From NCBI GenBank assembly GCA_965112735.1, contig OZ218957.1:434001-498000 (forward strand): a stretch of DNA of 64,000 nt, given 5' to 3'. The notes below the pieces were generated by a model, which worked only from the letters and a program-made list of their open reading frames with translations, was not told the DNA's origin and searched no databases. This DNA comes from Phaeosaccion multiseriatum. Its lineage: Eukaryota > Ochrophyta, other classes. Numbering within the stretch: the stretch's first letter is position 1; the number at the start of each line of letters is the position of its first letter. Shown here one piece after another: positions 1-12,507 of the stretch. Position numbers and translations under genes: made by a program.

Positions 1-927
1 GTGACAGGGAGGGGCGGGGCACATAGACAAATAAATACAAGGGGTGGCAAGAGGAAGCAACAACAGATGTTAAGGGAAAGGGGCACGGCTGAATGACACA
101 CCATGGAACACACGACTTCTTGTTTGAGCGATAGGTGAGAGATTGATAGAGAGAGAGAGACAGAGAGAGAGACAGAGAGAGAGACAGAGAGAGAGAGAGA
201 GGAGGTGCGAACCGCGCCCGAGGACTCCTAGTCAGGGCGGTTTGGCAGCAGAAGGCCCCGTCGCAGTCGACACTCCCCGACAGTGTAGCAACACCGTGGG
301 TACTGAAATGGGAGAGTGCAAACTGCGGCAGGGCGTTTTGCCTCCCGACCGAGCGGACTCGACAGTCCGACGCAGACGCGAAGCGAAGGCGACGCGACAG
401 ACACGACACGACAGGCGGCAGGCGACAGGCGGCAGGAAGGCGTTGCTGGTGCCAAGGCTCGGACTCGTGCGCCGGTACCCTCTTCCTTCTCTTCCCTTCG
501 TCTCTATCCCCCCCCCCCCCCCAACCCCGACAGCCACCGCCTCCCTCAATGCCCCTGTGCCCCGTCAGAGAGGAGAGGGAGAGGGAGAGGGGCGAGGAGG
601 GAGGGAGGGGAGGGAAGGAGGCGAGGCAGAGTCGGAGAGACCGAGACCCGCGTCTTCTCGTGCATACATGCACGCACGCACGCACGCACGCACGCGCAGG
701 CCAGTAAGTGAGCGGCCCTCGGGCCTGCCAACCAACGGCCCCTTGACGTACGATACCCCCCCTCTCTCTCCCTCTCTCTCTCGAGCGAGAGTGACGTGTG
801 TGTGAGAGTGGCGCGGATGCCCCCACCAACGGCGCGGCACAGCGAGCTGCGCACGCGTCCTCTTCCCTCGGGCCCCGGGGTGGCGGGGGGCTCCCAACTT
901 ATCGTAATGTGGGGTGGCGGTGTGTAC
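1..927. other. Left edge, no gene resolved
   Basis: The stretch holds GA-rich, CTC-rich and ACGC-rich simple sequence and open frames on both strands with biased composition (Arg/Glu repeats, Pro runs). I see no conserved domain. It should contain the 3' continuation of the minus-strand KH gene or its intron, but no exon can be defended. Confidence 0.4.
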
Positions 928-1717
928 CTCATCAAGGGGCGACGTTGACGGCGGTGGAAGCAGCGATCCCTCCACGGTTGACGAAGGGGCTCTCGACTTG
1001 CTGGTCACGGGGGTCTTCTTGACGCGGTGTTGCTCGAGTCCGGGGATGCCACTGACGATTGTGCTGTCACTGGATGACCAACTGCTACTGCTGGGGGTGG
1101 TGGTCGTGGTGGTGGTGCCGGTGCCCGTGGTGGTGACGATGGGGAGCTTGCCGGTGGTGGTGCAGCTGCCGCCCCTTTTCTTGCGGTGAGAAGGAGTGGT
1201 CGCAGGGATATCCGTCGACGCTGACGATGACGCTCGATGCCTCTCCTTACTTACTGCCAGCGTCTTTTCTTTGCGCTGTGATATCGTCCGACGCGGGTTG
1301 GTGGTGGTGGTGATGGTGGTGGTGGTGGTGGTGGTGGTGGTGGTGGTGGTGGTGGTGGTGGTGGTGGTGTACCGAGAAAATTTCAACAGGCGCCTCTACC
1401 CGAGGCACAAGCTCATGTGCAGAACAGAACAGAACAGAAGAGGAGAGAAGAGGACATAACAGGACAGAACAGAACAAGACAGAACAGGACAGAACAGAAC
1501 AAGACAGGGGAAATGCACGGCACCACAGAAGGTACTGCACAACACAGCAGGGTGTGGAGCCACACTGGCTTGACTCACGTTGCTCATTTGGGCCATCATC
1601 TCAGCCACGGCTTGGGCCACATCGGAAGGCCTCTTCCCGGTGACCATGATCACACGATAGGGTGTCTTGTCGAGGCGCAGCTGCTCGCCCTGCTTACACG
1701 CGGCACATGCAAAACCA

Positions 1718-1811
<94 letters not shown>

Positions 1812-2447
1812 TACACATACAAAATACAATTTCAATTAAGTGATGAAAAAAGGCTCCCAAAGAGTAACCTTGCTTGGCCGACAAACGCAACCCACACTCG
1901 CTGACCACACACACAACCACCCACGCACGCCCCCACCCACCTGCTGCTGAGACATCCTGATGGAAACGGAGAAGCGCATCTGCATGGCCTTCTGGATACA
2001 ACCCCCCTTGCCCATGAGGCAGCCCGTCAGCACCGCCGGGCCCAGGAACTTGAATACGGCAGCCTTCGCGGCAGGCTGAAGCTGCAGCACGTTGGTGGCG
2101 GTGGTGAGGGTAGTGATGGAGGAAGGGGAAGGAGGGGCTGCCCCTTCTGTTGGGGTCGAGGCGGTTGTGCTGGTGGTAGTCGGCGGCTCGGGCTTGGTCT
2201 CCTTGGGGGTCACGTCAAGAGTTGTGAGGCTTGAGAAGGAAGGCCCCCCGCTCCCATGGCTTGGGGCGAAGCACACTGCCGAGCGTAATACCTCCTCACA
2301 GGAGGGCGGAGACTCATCCACGCCTTTCATAGGCGGCCCTAGGGGCTTGCCTTCCGAGCCGACTGGCGGCTGGGCTGTTGTGGTTGGGGTGTCCAGGCCA
2401 CCCAAGGTCTCCTGCTTGCTCGGTGGGCTGCTGGTCAGGGTGGTCAT
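928..2447 (-). CDS. KH-domain RNA-binding protein, 5' exons (copy A, partial)
   Basis: Three phase-consistent exons on the minus strand: 2447-1941 (ATG start), 1692-1579 and 1275-928. Exon 1 encodes a Pro/Thr/Ser-rich N-terminus and then the first half of a type I KH domain, with helix-GxxG loop MGKGGCIQK followed by RFSVSIRMSQQ. Exon 2 supplies the second half (YRVIMVTGKRPSDVAQAVAEM). Exon 3 is basic and Thr/Ser-rich. KH domains bind single-stranded RNA or DNA through the GxxG loop, so a role as an RNA-binding regulator is likely; target and location are unknown. The gene should continue left of 928, because paralogues at 19.7-20.6 and 25.6-26.7 kb end in a Gln-rich tail. I could not place those exons here. 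Of the three family copies this is the only one with exons 1-3 in an open frame. Introns hold long CA and GGT tracts. Confidence 0.7.
1298..1369. repeat. GGT trinucleotide microsatellite
   Basis: Near-perfect GGT/ACC array in the intron between KH exons 2 and 3. It creates spurious poly-Val, poly-His and poly-Thr open frames. Confidence 0.9.
1722..1809. repeat. CA dinucleotide microsatellite
   Basis: About 43 uninterrupted CA units in the intron between KH exons 1 and 2. The spurious poly-His/Thr and poly-Cys/Val frames over it are not genes. Confidence 0.95.
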
Positions 2448-4050
2448 GGTGAGCTGAGCTGCCCCGAGCTTAGAGATATGAAACGTGTGTGCCTGCTCTT
2501 TGTATCTGCGGTCTATTCTGTGGTGGCTTCCTTCTGCTGGGTGATGGTGGTGGTGGTGGTGGTGATGGTGATGGTGATGGTGAAGTAGAGTAGTCAGGGG
2601 AGGAGAAAGGACGAAAGCAAACCACAACGGAGGTAGACTGTGAGCACGGAAAGGATGGCAACAAGGGCGAAGCGATACATTGATTAACAGATAAGGATAC
2701 CCTGGAATGCCCCATCCATACCCTTGTCCCCCCTCGCCTGCCTCAGTACGGCCCTCTGCGCTCGCTTGTGCCGTCCCATTCCGACGGAGTGTGTCCCACT
2801 GCTACTCTGCCCATCCACTCCCCCGCCACCGCCCCTTCCTCACTTACCTGCTCCTACCGCCAGGGCTTGTCCCTAGGCCCCCCCCTTGTGGTTCGTGGGG
2901 GGGCTTCGTTTATCTTATCCTTTGGCCCCTCCCGCTTCCGATGGTCTTAGAAGCTCTTGTCCCTCCTGTCTTGTTAGAGCACTCCTGCGTAGAGAACGAA
3001 GAGGCAAGGGGGAAGGGGTTTGAGGGAGCGAGCAGCGGAAGGGGATGGGGGAGGGAATGAGATTGCAGACAAGGGCTCCAAGAATGTCCCGCCGAAGCAC
3101 GAGGAGTGAGACGCTCTGGCAGGAAGAGCAGCGGAGCAGGCGTAAAAGTAGAGGCGGGCAGTCTCGTTAGAGCCCTCAAGAACAAAGCCAGTGGGGATGG
3201 GAATGCAGCATGGAGATGCATCGGAGGACACTGGCTGGGATCCTGTGGCCAACGCCACGGCGCGAGGCTATAGAAGCGAGTAAGCGAAGGCTAGAGCGCC
3301 TACTAGTCATTCTGCTGCTGTACTGCTAGCCTGTTGCTGCTATTGATGGGGGCACAAGCCTTCCTCTTGGCGGCTGTGAAGGAATCAACTAGCTGCGCAA
3401 GGGCTTTCCTCGCCACCTTTCCCGTACGAACGCGCTGTGCTTGGCCCTACTCACGCGAGTCTTGCCCACCTCCGCTCCCCCAGTGCCCAGTCAAGCTCTG
3501 GCGATATCTCTTCGTCCTGCCAAAACTCTTCTTCAACCTCTCCTCTCTCCCTCTCTCTTGGCTTCAACGCGTCCTCCGCCCTCGCTCCACCTCCCCTTTG
3601 TCCTTCCCTCCCGCCCCCTCCGTCTCACCTTGGGTCTTGTCAGCTCTCCTCCCGTCTCCCCCTTTCTCTATAGCGCCACCAAAGGAATAGTTCTCTTCCG
3701 CTTTTAAAAGTGATTGAGCCACTCAAAGCGTGAACTCAAACTGACTTCTCTCAGAGGGGAGGCCTCTGAAGGCCTCTTGTCAAGGCTGTGTGAAAATGAA
3801 GGACGAGGAGGCAGAAAGAGAGGCATAATGACATCAAGCAGCTTCGCAACAGCACTCCGACCACTAGGGCTGCGATGGCATGGCGTCAACAGCAGTGGGC
3901 ACAGCGGGTGTGCAAAATCCATTATTTACCTAACTGTCTGCTCTGTGGCTGTCCTCTTGGCGCTTCTCAGGGCAGGACCACACCCACGCGGCTCTCCGTT
4001 GCCTCCTCTTCCACGATCACTGACCACACCAAAGGTGCCAAAGGCGTCGT
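2445..4050 (+). repeat. Left arm of long inverted duplication
   Basis: The sequence from the KH start codon (2447) through about 1.6 kb upstream recurs in reverse complement at 21059-22695. Matching landmarks by eye: the CACCAT run next to the KH start, the tract at 2768-2950 against 22398-22192, and the segment at 3714-3960 against 21389-21130. Similarity stops abruptly near 4050/21059. The arm has no conserved protein. Its open frames are recoverable in both copies, but homopolymer-length changes shift them relative to each other, as expected of noncoding DNA. It probably contains the promoter and 5' leader of KH copy A. Confidence 0.85.
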
Positions 4051-4835
4051 GGGCGCACGCAACTGCAACTGCCTGGCTGGACTGAGGAAGGGGCCATGGC
4101 CGACGTTGACATGTATACTTATGTCAACAGGCAAGGTTTGCATTGGGGGCCACAGACGTGGAAAGAAAGGAGAGACGAAAAGAGACGTATCGATAGGCCT
4201 ACTAGAGAAACGTAGAGGGGGAGGAGCGAGGGCGGAGACGGTGGGCCGAAGCCAATGGCGAGCGGAAAAGCAACAAGTGGGAAGGTGGTAGAAGAAGCCC
4301 ACTACCGAACTGCCGAACCGCAGCGGGAGGTGCTCCACTGCCCACGCCGGTTGCCCCCTCGCCCCCCCCCTGCTGATGGGGAAAGCATACACACCTCTCA
4401 GCCACGAGTTGGAGAGGGCCTCTCGCCCCGGAGAGTAGGGCAAAGCTCAGCAGCAGAGGGTGGTCTGCGTACGCTCCCAATCCTTCAACCAACCAACCTC
4501 TCACACACACTCTCACATCATTATCGCACACTTTTTGAATTATTAACTTAAATTAATTCTCGATATATCGTGCCTTGCCTGGGAAGGAAATCGAGCAGAC
4601 AAGCTGCATCCTTACACATAAATGAACATCCCAAAAACCCGATCTATAACTAAGTTATAACTAAGCCAAGTATGTAAGCCCTACCTCCACATTGCACTGA
4701 GCGATTTAGGTGTGCATCAAACAGGGGCAAGGCCTAGACTCGCCCCCCCCCCCAGGACCGGTCAGGTAGCGCACCACCCTCTGTTTCCACCACCGCTCTA
4801 CACCTCTCTGCTCTCCTTGCTTGCCTGCTCCCTCT
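4051..4835. other. Intergenic spacer between inverted-repeat arm and DnaJ gene
   Basis: No gene found. It includes an AT-rich stretch at 4535-4700, unusual for this GC-rich window, which probably holds the 3' processing region of the minus-strand gene ending at 4836. Confidence 0.5.
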
Positions 4836-4909
4836 TCAGTCGATGTCGAGGTCTATTTGAGAAGTCGCAGCGTCCTGCCCTCCCCCTGTCGTGGCCGCCT
4901 CAGTCGCCA

Positions 4910-4959
<50 letters not shown>

Positions 4960-5432
4960 TGTGTCACCACCTGCTGCTCGCTGTCGGTGGTGCTCGAGGG
5001 CTCTCCCAAGTCAATTAAGGGGCTCTTGCCTACCCCCGTGGAGTCTTCACTGTCCCCCACTGCGGCTGCTGCGGGCTTGCCAGCGCTTGAAGGGTCAAGG
5101 CCCACCTGCACAACGAGGAAAGGGGGAGGGAGGGAGGCAGGGAGGGAGGGTGTGCAGCACAACCGCAATCAGTCAGTCAGTCAGTCAGTCACAGCCAGAC
5201 GACGCGACTGCCATCGCAACAAGAAGGCAACAAAGGGCCTGCTCCAAAACAGAATGCATCTCACTCGACTCCGAACAATGCCCGTGAGCAGCTTGCGCAC
5301 TACGGGCTACCCCACCATCACCATCACCATCACCATCACCATCACCATCACCATCACCATGCCCAATGGTCAGACATTGCACAGACCGCTTGGGGCGGCG
5401 GTGAGTGGGGTACTGTGGGTGGACACGGAGCG

Positions 5433-5493
<61 letters not shown>

Positions 5494-8400
5494 CTCACCG
5501 CGCCTATCCCTCCTGATTGGGGCGCATGTGGGGGTGAGTATGTGCCGTATGACATGACCCCTTCGCCCGCTGGGTGGGCCCCGCCCTCCTCGTCTGCCGC
5601 TCCCTCGCCGCCTTGCTCCAGGTCAGCCTGTCAGCAGATAGGCATACAGGCATAAGAGGCATATAGGTTATGATTTTGGCACATCTGCCGGGCTTTGTGT
5701 GTGTGTATGGGTGTCCTCTAGGCAGAGAGCCCAAACAGACACCAAGTTCCCTGTTGTTGTTGCGTCCCTCCCTTCCACCCTTGCACCCACACACTCACAC
5801 ACCCCCGAGGCGAGCCAGCAGCACTCGGTGAGAGACAGCCCGCTGGCAGCGGGACCCCTCGCTTCCTCAGCTCAAGTATATACGCATGTATCCCTGCTGG
5901 CACAAAGCCAGTCAGATCAAATTGAAACGGAAACTGAAGCTACGTACGGGGCTTACGGAACTAACGGCGCTAACGTACCTCGTCAAGGCCTCGGGTGCAG
6001 CAGATGAAGCACGCCAGACAGAGCACCATGCAGCCCGCGATGATGAAGGCTGAGGGGCATGGTAGAGGCATATGGGTAGGCGGGTGAGTAGAGGGATACG
6101 GGCAAGCGCGGGAGGAGGTGTGCTTTTTGAGCCGGGCTGCAATGCCTATTTTCCACCCACCTGCCCACCAATCCACCTATGCGTCCGCCGACCCATCCAC
6201 CCACCAATCCGCCCGTCTTCCCATCGACCCACCCACCCACCCGCCCACCGACCCACCCATCGACCCATCCACCCACCCGCCCATCCATCCACCCATCCGC
6301 CCACCCACCCCCTCCCTCCATCCCTCCCTCCATCCCTCCCTCCCCTCCCTCACCCTCCCTCCTCGCTTGCCTGGTGTGAGGATGACAAAGACGGAGTAGT
6401 CCGCGTCTCCATCGATGCGGACGAGGGCAAGCACCACCATCACCGCGCCAATGGACCAGCAGCAGCAACCCGTTGTGGCCTGGGGTCAGGCCACAGGACA
6501 TGCAGGAGGCATACGAGGCATACCGGGCAGAGGGGCAAAGGGACAAGGGCGGTAACCCCCCACAAGGAGCCACAAGGGGGAGAGGGGGGGGGGGGCAGTG
6601 TGCGTGTGTGTGTGAGAGAGAGTAGTGTAGAATAGAGGCATACATGGGGTATGGGGTATGAGGGGAGGCAGGGAGGGGGGAGAGGGGGAGGGGAAGGGGC
6701 CGAGGGAGATATAGGGAGGGGAGAGAGAGTGGAAGAGAGACAGGGAGGGGGACGCATTCATTTCTTCAGGGCTGAGATGTGTCTGCGAGAGGAGCGAGCT
6801 GAGTATGCGGGGCCTTTGGGAGGGAGGGAGGGACCCGATGACGAATGTATCAGTGATCAAGTGCACTCACCACCACCACCACCCCTCCTTCCCACACGCC
6901 CTCCCTTTTCACTCGGCCTCTCATTTCCTCACTTCCTCAATTACACACTCCCTGTACTCCATGTGGTGCCTCCTCCTCCTCCTCCTCCTCCTCCTCCTCC
7001 TCGTCATCATTATCTTCATCATCATCACCATTATCATCATCATCATCATCATCATCATCGTCATCATCAGCATTCATCAGCAGTATCATCACCATCATCA
7101 TCATCATCATCATCATGATCATCATTATCACTGCCCTTACCTTATTGTACAGCGCGGCGGCGAGCTCCTGTCTGGCCGCTCGTGCTTCTCTCTCCTCCTC
7201 TGCGGTCTCGCCCTCCTCTTCCACCTCCGCTCGGGCGATATACTGCGCCAGAGGAAGGAGAGGAGGGGAGGACGAGAGGACGAGAGAGGAGGAGGAGAAG
7301 GGGAGGAGCGAAGGGAAGGCGGACAGAGAGACACGGAGAGGAAGGAGAAGAAGGGGGAGGTAAGAAATATGGCAACTGCGAGGGAGGTAAATGGGGAGGG
7401 GGGGGGTCTGCATACACACTGATGTGGTATCACCAACTGCTGTACCACCAACTGCTGTATCATAACAGTGCAGAGCGAACTAACACTCACACTAACCTTG
7501 GCGGTGCGATACAAGAGCACGTTGGAGAGAGCGACGAAGGCTACGTAGATGAGGAGGGGCGTGAACACCACCCACCAGTTCCACCCTACGGAGTGGTTCA
7601 GCTTGAGCGCGAGGAAGATGAGCTGCCACACACGCATGGCGGAGTGTACAAGGCCCTTTTGGGCGGTGGACCTGGCGAGCATGCCCTCTTCGTAGGCGCG
7701 CATCGGGTCCTCCTGTGTATGGGTGAGTGGGTGGAGGGGTGGGGGTGGGTAGGTGTGTGTGTGTGGATGTGGATGTGTGTGTGTTGTGTGCGCGTGTGTA
7801 TGCGTGTGTGTGGATGTGGATGTGTGTGTTTTGTGTGTGTGCGCGCGTGTATGTGGGTGGGTGTGTGGGTGGGTGCGTGGATGTGTGGATGTGGATGTGT
7901 GTGTTGTGCGTGTGTGTGCGTGCGTGCGTGCGTGTGTGCGTGTGAGTTTGCTTGTCCACCTATTCCATCTGCTTGCACGTTGTCCAGGCGCGCCGCGCTT
8001 CCACCACCACCACCACAACCTCAGCTTCACATACCCTGGACAAATCCAACCTTGAGACCCAACATTGCTTACCTGAGGGTCTTGTCCCTCCTCCATAGAC
8101 TGCCTGAACTTCTCGATCAACGCCTCCGCATCAGGGGCGGGTTTTCGCAGGACCAGAACGTGCCGCATCACCCGCAGGCCCTCCCAGATCTGCACCCATT
8201 CATTCCGTCGTTCATTCCGTCATACATTCATTCACATTCGGCAGAGCAAAACACATGTTAGGTACGCAGGAGGCCCACTGGAGATGCCGTCGTGCCGTCC
8301 GTGCTGAAGATCACAAGATACAAAACCACAGCCAGAACGAAAGAAAGAACGAACCAACAAATGACCCACTCCAGTCGGTGTGTTTTCCTTCCTCCCCATC

Positions 8401-10190
8401 GACCCCCCCGCCCCCGCCCGCCTCCTCACACAAAAGCATCACTCTTGGCCCCGTTCACGCATTCCTTCATTCTGTCAAGTAGAAACACACATGCATCGTA
8501 CCAGCAGTGGAGAGAACACCGCGAACCAGTTCCAACCGATGACTTTGTCAAGGCGCAGCGTCAGAAACACTTGCTGCAGAATGAGCAGGCACCCGCTAAG
8601 CAAATCCAGAAGCCGCTCGCTCAGAGGGTTTGGGTTGGTCCAGATCTCCCCCTCCTCCCCCTCGGGAGGCTTGATCTCTCCCACAGCAGCATTGTTGACG
8701 AGCGCAATCAGGACGAGCGCACTATATATCCACAGAGGGATCCAACAGACAGTCCAATTGGCACGGATGTCTCCGTCTGCCTTGGCACAGAAGGTCAGGG
8801 GGAAGGCCATTAAGATGCCCACGATGAGGAGCACAAGCAGCACCAAGTGCGATCGGTCTCTAGAGGACATCTTCGTAAAGTTTTCCCACACCATCTGCAA
8901 TGTATGGTAGATGGCGAAGGTAAGGCGAGAGAGAGAGAGATGGAGCGGCGGGGTGAGGGAGAGGGAGAGAGAGGGGTGAGATGATGTGCGGGGGCGGCGG
9001 CAGGGTGTGATGTAGAGTCGACGAGGCCTCCTCCCTCCCTCTCCCCCCCCCCTCTCCCCTCTCTGTCCCCTCCATTTCTCCTCACCCCTCGCTCCTCCCT
9101 GTCTTCTCTTCTCACCTCACCTCGCTTCCCCTCCACCCCCATCCCCTCCTCTTCTCTCTCCCCTTGTATCCCCCTCCCCCTTCTCTCCCTCCCTCCCTCC
9201 CTCCCTCCCCTCCTCTCTCCTCACCTCCGGGTGCATGGCAGCTGGGTCATCGATGAGCTTGACGGCCATCGCTCCGAGCTTATCGTAAGTGTCTCTCTTC
9301 TTGGGGTCTTTCAGGACCTATGCGGGACCAAGCGCAGATATGGAGAGGGAGGAGGAGGGGGGGGAAGCAGCAGTCCAGAGAGACGGAGATTGGTTCGGGA
9401 GGGAGCGATGGAGCGAGGGAGGGAGGGGGTAGGACGGGGGGGTGGGTGAGTTGACAAAGCTGATGCACACACGCACGCCCACGTCCACCTCTGCACTCTG
9501 TTTCTTACGTCGTATCCCTCCTTCATGCGTTGGAACTTGGCCCTGTCCTCTTCCGTCACTGTCTGCCCCTTCTGCGCGAGCTTATCCGGGTGGAGTGTCA
9601 AGCTGAGCAGCAGCAGCAGCAGCAGGAGGAGGACGAGGAGGAAGAGGAGGAGGAGGAGGGTGGCGTCGGATGAGCCAGGGTAATTTAGCAAGGAGGGAAG
9701 AAGAGGACGGTACGGGACGAGGCGACCAAAGGAAGACTTTTTGTGTTACCTTGCTCGCTTGTACGCCTTCCGAATATCCTCCGCACTGGCATCTCTCTCC
9801 AGCTGCGCAGGTCACCATGAGTACCAGGAAAGAGTCGTTATCAGTCAGTTGACAGAGAAGCAAGAGGGATGGCGGGGGTTGGATGTAAGGCTTGGCAGAG
9901 ACAAACAGAGGGCTGTCGACCGCATGCCAAACGGAGGAGACACATCCACGAGGAGTTCACCACTCACCCCTAGAAGGTCGTAATACTCCGTAGAGTCATC
10001 CGATCCTCGCAGTAGGCCCCTGAGAAGGAGAGTGAGAAGAAAAGGGAGGCCAGAAGACGGGATGTTCTCGTTCAGAGGAAGGTGTCCAATTCAATTAACG
10101 TGCCCAGCAAGTTCTACCCAGCGCAGCTCCACCGCTGCTGCTGTCCCCTCCAACGCATTACCCGCAGAAGAAGACCGCTATCCGATTCAT
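4836..10190 (-). CDS. DnaJ (HSP40) protein fused to TMEM185-like membrane domain
   Basis: Fourteen exons join in frame into about 605 aa: 10190-10162, 10019-9968, 9802-9750, 9602-9509, 9317-9225, 8894-8502, 8368-8279, 8189-8073, 7712-7497, 7242-7141, 6479-6371, 6049-5979, 5627-5499, 5105-4836. Residues about 20-90 are a J domain: EYYDLLGLERDASAEDIRKA, then LTLHPDK with the HPD motif needed to stimulate Hsp70 ATPase, then DPKKRDTYDKLG. At least seven hydrophobic segments follow. Two have the TMEM185/TMEM60-like signature of a Trp-rich loop (VIGWNWFAVFSPLL and VGWNWWVVFTPLLIY). The tail is acidic and Gln-rich, ending QIDLDID. Likely an integral membrane co-chaperone of the endomembrane system with its J domain facing cytosol; location is inferred. 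The start gives a 29-nt first exon that fits phase exactly. The donor of exon 7 is the least certain boundary. Confidence 0.85.
5312..5490. repeat. CACCAT and CT microsatellites in last DnaJ intron
   Basis: A hexamer array (5312-5360) and a CT/GA run (5433-5490) fill the intron whose minus-strand donor is at 5498. The GA run begins within a dozen bases of the 5' splice site. Confidence 0.9.
6050..6370 (-). other. GC-AG intron in the DnaJ gene
   Basis: Between exons ending at 6371 and starting at 6049, the only frame-preserving junction is AG|GCAAGC at the donor and CTCAG at the acceptor. It joins FVILTP to AFIIAGCM in a membrane segment. AG|GCAAG is the classic consensus for rare GC-AG introns spliced by the major spliceosome. 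The intron contains a Pro/His-rich CCCA tract at 6165-6360. Confidence 0.75.
6965..7125. repeat. CTC and ATC trinucleotide arrays
   Basis: Adjacent CTC and CAT/ATC arrays inside an intron of the DnaJ gene. They generate poly-Asp/Glu and poly-Ile/His open frames that are not exons. Confidence 0.9.
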
Positions 10191-10405
10191 CGTCGCCCCA
10201 CTCCTCCTCCGCTCCCCGCTGCCCCTCTTTAAATCAAAGCCGCGGCCGAGTGTTGGCCGTGTCATCACGGTATCAGATCACAGATGGCGTCTTTCAAGGC
10301 CCAGCCCGGAAACCGCTCAAGAAAGTTACGTAACAAAGTTACATAAGGAGCCTGAGGAGTGGCGGTGGCCACTGTAGCGAAGAGACTTCTTTGTGTGCTT
10401 TGATC

Positions 10406-11667
10406 ATGGCGCCGGTGAGTTGGAGGGACGACGGATGATGGAACTGAGTTGATGTGCAATGCTTTGGTGTCTCAGAGACTCCTCCTCTGATGGCTGAAGT
10501 CTTCAGAGACACCTCCTCTGTCGATGCATGTTGGCCGTCCGCGGCACCACTTCAGCAGCAGCAGCAGCGGCAGGAGGACCATCGAGCATCTCGCTCTCAT
10601 CACCGAGTGTGGTATGGGAAGAAGGGGGGTGCGGGGGGGCGGCAAGAACGGCGTGTAGCGTCTTAGAGGGGTCCGTCTGTGCACACACAGCTGAGACCGT
10701 CTCTAATGGCTGCACCACCCTCTTCCCGCCCACCCGCACTGGATGCTTTCTAAGCGCACAGTCCTATGCTTGTGTGTGAGATTTTCCTGACGGTCTGTGG
10801 AGTGAGAGTAAACGCAAAAGCTGCAGAGAAGACCAGGAGGAAGGCGAGGAGGAAGGCACGTTTCCCCCCCTTGGCTTGGCTTTTGCTTGAATAACACTAA
10901 CGCCTTTGAAGGAGCCCCAACTCCTAGCACACACGGCGCACTGGCCCCTTTTCTCAACGAGTTTCTCTCTTGTCCCCTCTACTGCTGCCACCACTACTAC
11001 GGCGCCTCCGGTACTCCAGACTACCAAGGGAAAGGGTGCCAAGAAGCAGTCGGTGAAGTACACCATCGACGCCGCTGTGCCCGTCAGCGACCGCGTGCTG
11101 GACCCCGCCAGCCTTGAGAAGTTCCTCCATGACAAGATCAAGGTCAATGGCAAGGCCGGCAACCTCGGTGACACCGTCACCATCACGTAAGTCGCCTGTG
11201 TACAAGTGATGGGACGTAAGATACGATGGGATAGTGACAGGATAGACAAGTATGAAGGCAGAGCTTTGCGGCTGTTCCTCCCCTCCTTCTCTCTTCCTAG
11301 ACACGACAACTGTCCCCCCTACCGGCACATACTCACGTCGCCCTGTACTGCTGTTTCCTCTCCTCCTCCACACCCGTACGCACCCACCCACCTGCACCCA
11401 CCCACACCCACCACCTCTGCACACAAAACACACATACGCACACCCACACACATACCTACCCGCACGCTCCACAGCCGTGACAACGCCAAGCTGCACGTGA
11501 CGGCCCAGCTGCCCTTCAGCAAGCGCTACCTCAAGTACCTCAGCAAGAAGTACCTCAAGAAGCAGCAGCTCAGGGACTACCTCAAGATTGTGGCCACTAC
11601 CAAGAACACCTACGAGATGCGCTACTTCGAGATCAACGTCGAGGCAGAGGCAGAGGAGGAGGAGTAA
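10406..11667 (+). CDS. RPL22: 60S ribosomal protein eL22
   Basis: Three exons, 10406-10414 (ATG GCG CCG), 11020-11186 and 11475-11667, encode 122 aa, the usual length for this protein. The product has the basic start [20 protein letters not shown], the family core [18 protein letters not shown], the hallmark [20 protein letters not shown] and [15 protein letters not shown] with an acidic tail. It sits on the outer face of the large subunit of the cytosolic ribosome and binds rRNA. The first exon holds only three codons before a 605-nt intron, a common arrangement in ribosomal protein genes, where the first intron often holds regulatory elements. The gene is convergent with the mitochondrial L12 gene downstream. 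Confidence 0.96.
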
Positions 11668-12507
11668 ACTCAGCACTATTGTCTACCCCGATTCCTCGTG
11701 GTTCTCTTGTTTCTAGCGTCTCTTTAAGGTCGTGCCGAATACAGAAGTCCCCTACAGCTACACACCATCATAATCGTCTCCGCTGTTAGCCCCTTCCCCC
11801 ATCTTTCGTAGCCCCGGCCTACACTGCGTCAACCTTGACTGCATTCCGTGTGCTGGAGCGCTACTACCACGCCCCCTTCCGCCCCTACCGACAGCTGTTT
11901 TGCGCATGATTTTGAGTCCCCCGCCCGTCCCGTCCGTTAGACAAGTAGTCCCTATTTTCGCTGATGACATGCTGAGAGAGAGAGAGGGCCTCTCGCCTCT
12001 CTTGAAACAACACTTGAGACAAATCTCCGTCTCTTTTCTTCCTCACGAGGAATCATGGGGGGATACATGTGCATCTCTATTAGGCACCCGAGCTTTGGAG
12101 TGGTTAGGAGGGCGGGGGTGGGGAGCAGCAGGCACGACCACCTGGTGCCACAACTTGCGAATACAAGCGGAGCGATGGGACCACCTCCCTACCCTCCTCG
12201 GACGGACCCTCCTCCTGTCGCACTCCAAAGCAGAGCAGTGCTAAGCTAGGTCAAGAGCAGCAGGAGTGGACAGCCACACACCATCCCACTACATCTTTCC
12301 CCTTTCGACCAGTCTCGCTGCTGCTGCTACCCAATGTCATCTGACCTTCTAAAAGGTCGAAGGCAGACTATAGAGACCTAAACATACTTGACACACTAGT
12401 GTATCTCTATCGCCACTCCCTCCTCCAGCTCCTCCCGGCCCGCGTCTCTCCGCTGTACTCCCCTCTCATTTCTCCTCTCCTCTCCTACTCGTCTGTTATC
12501 TCCTCTC
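11668..12507. other. Convergent intergenic region, eL22 / mL12
   Basis: Both genes end facing this 840-bp spacer. I see no conserved open frame, RNA gene or strong repeat. Short open frames at 12043-12249 on both strands have no recognisable family. Confidence 0.5.

Noticed and set aside
7137-8195. 352-codon minus-strand frame as an independent gene
   Set aside because: It strings together two true DnaJ-gene exons (8189-8073 and 7712-7497) through a GT-rich intron.
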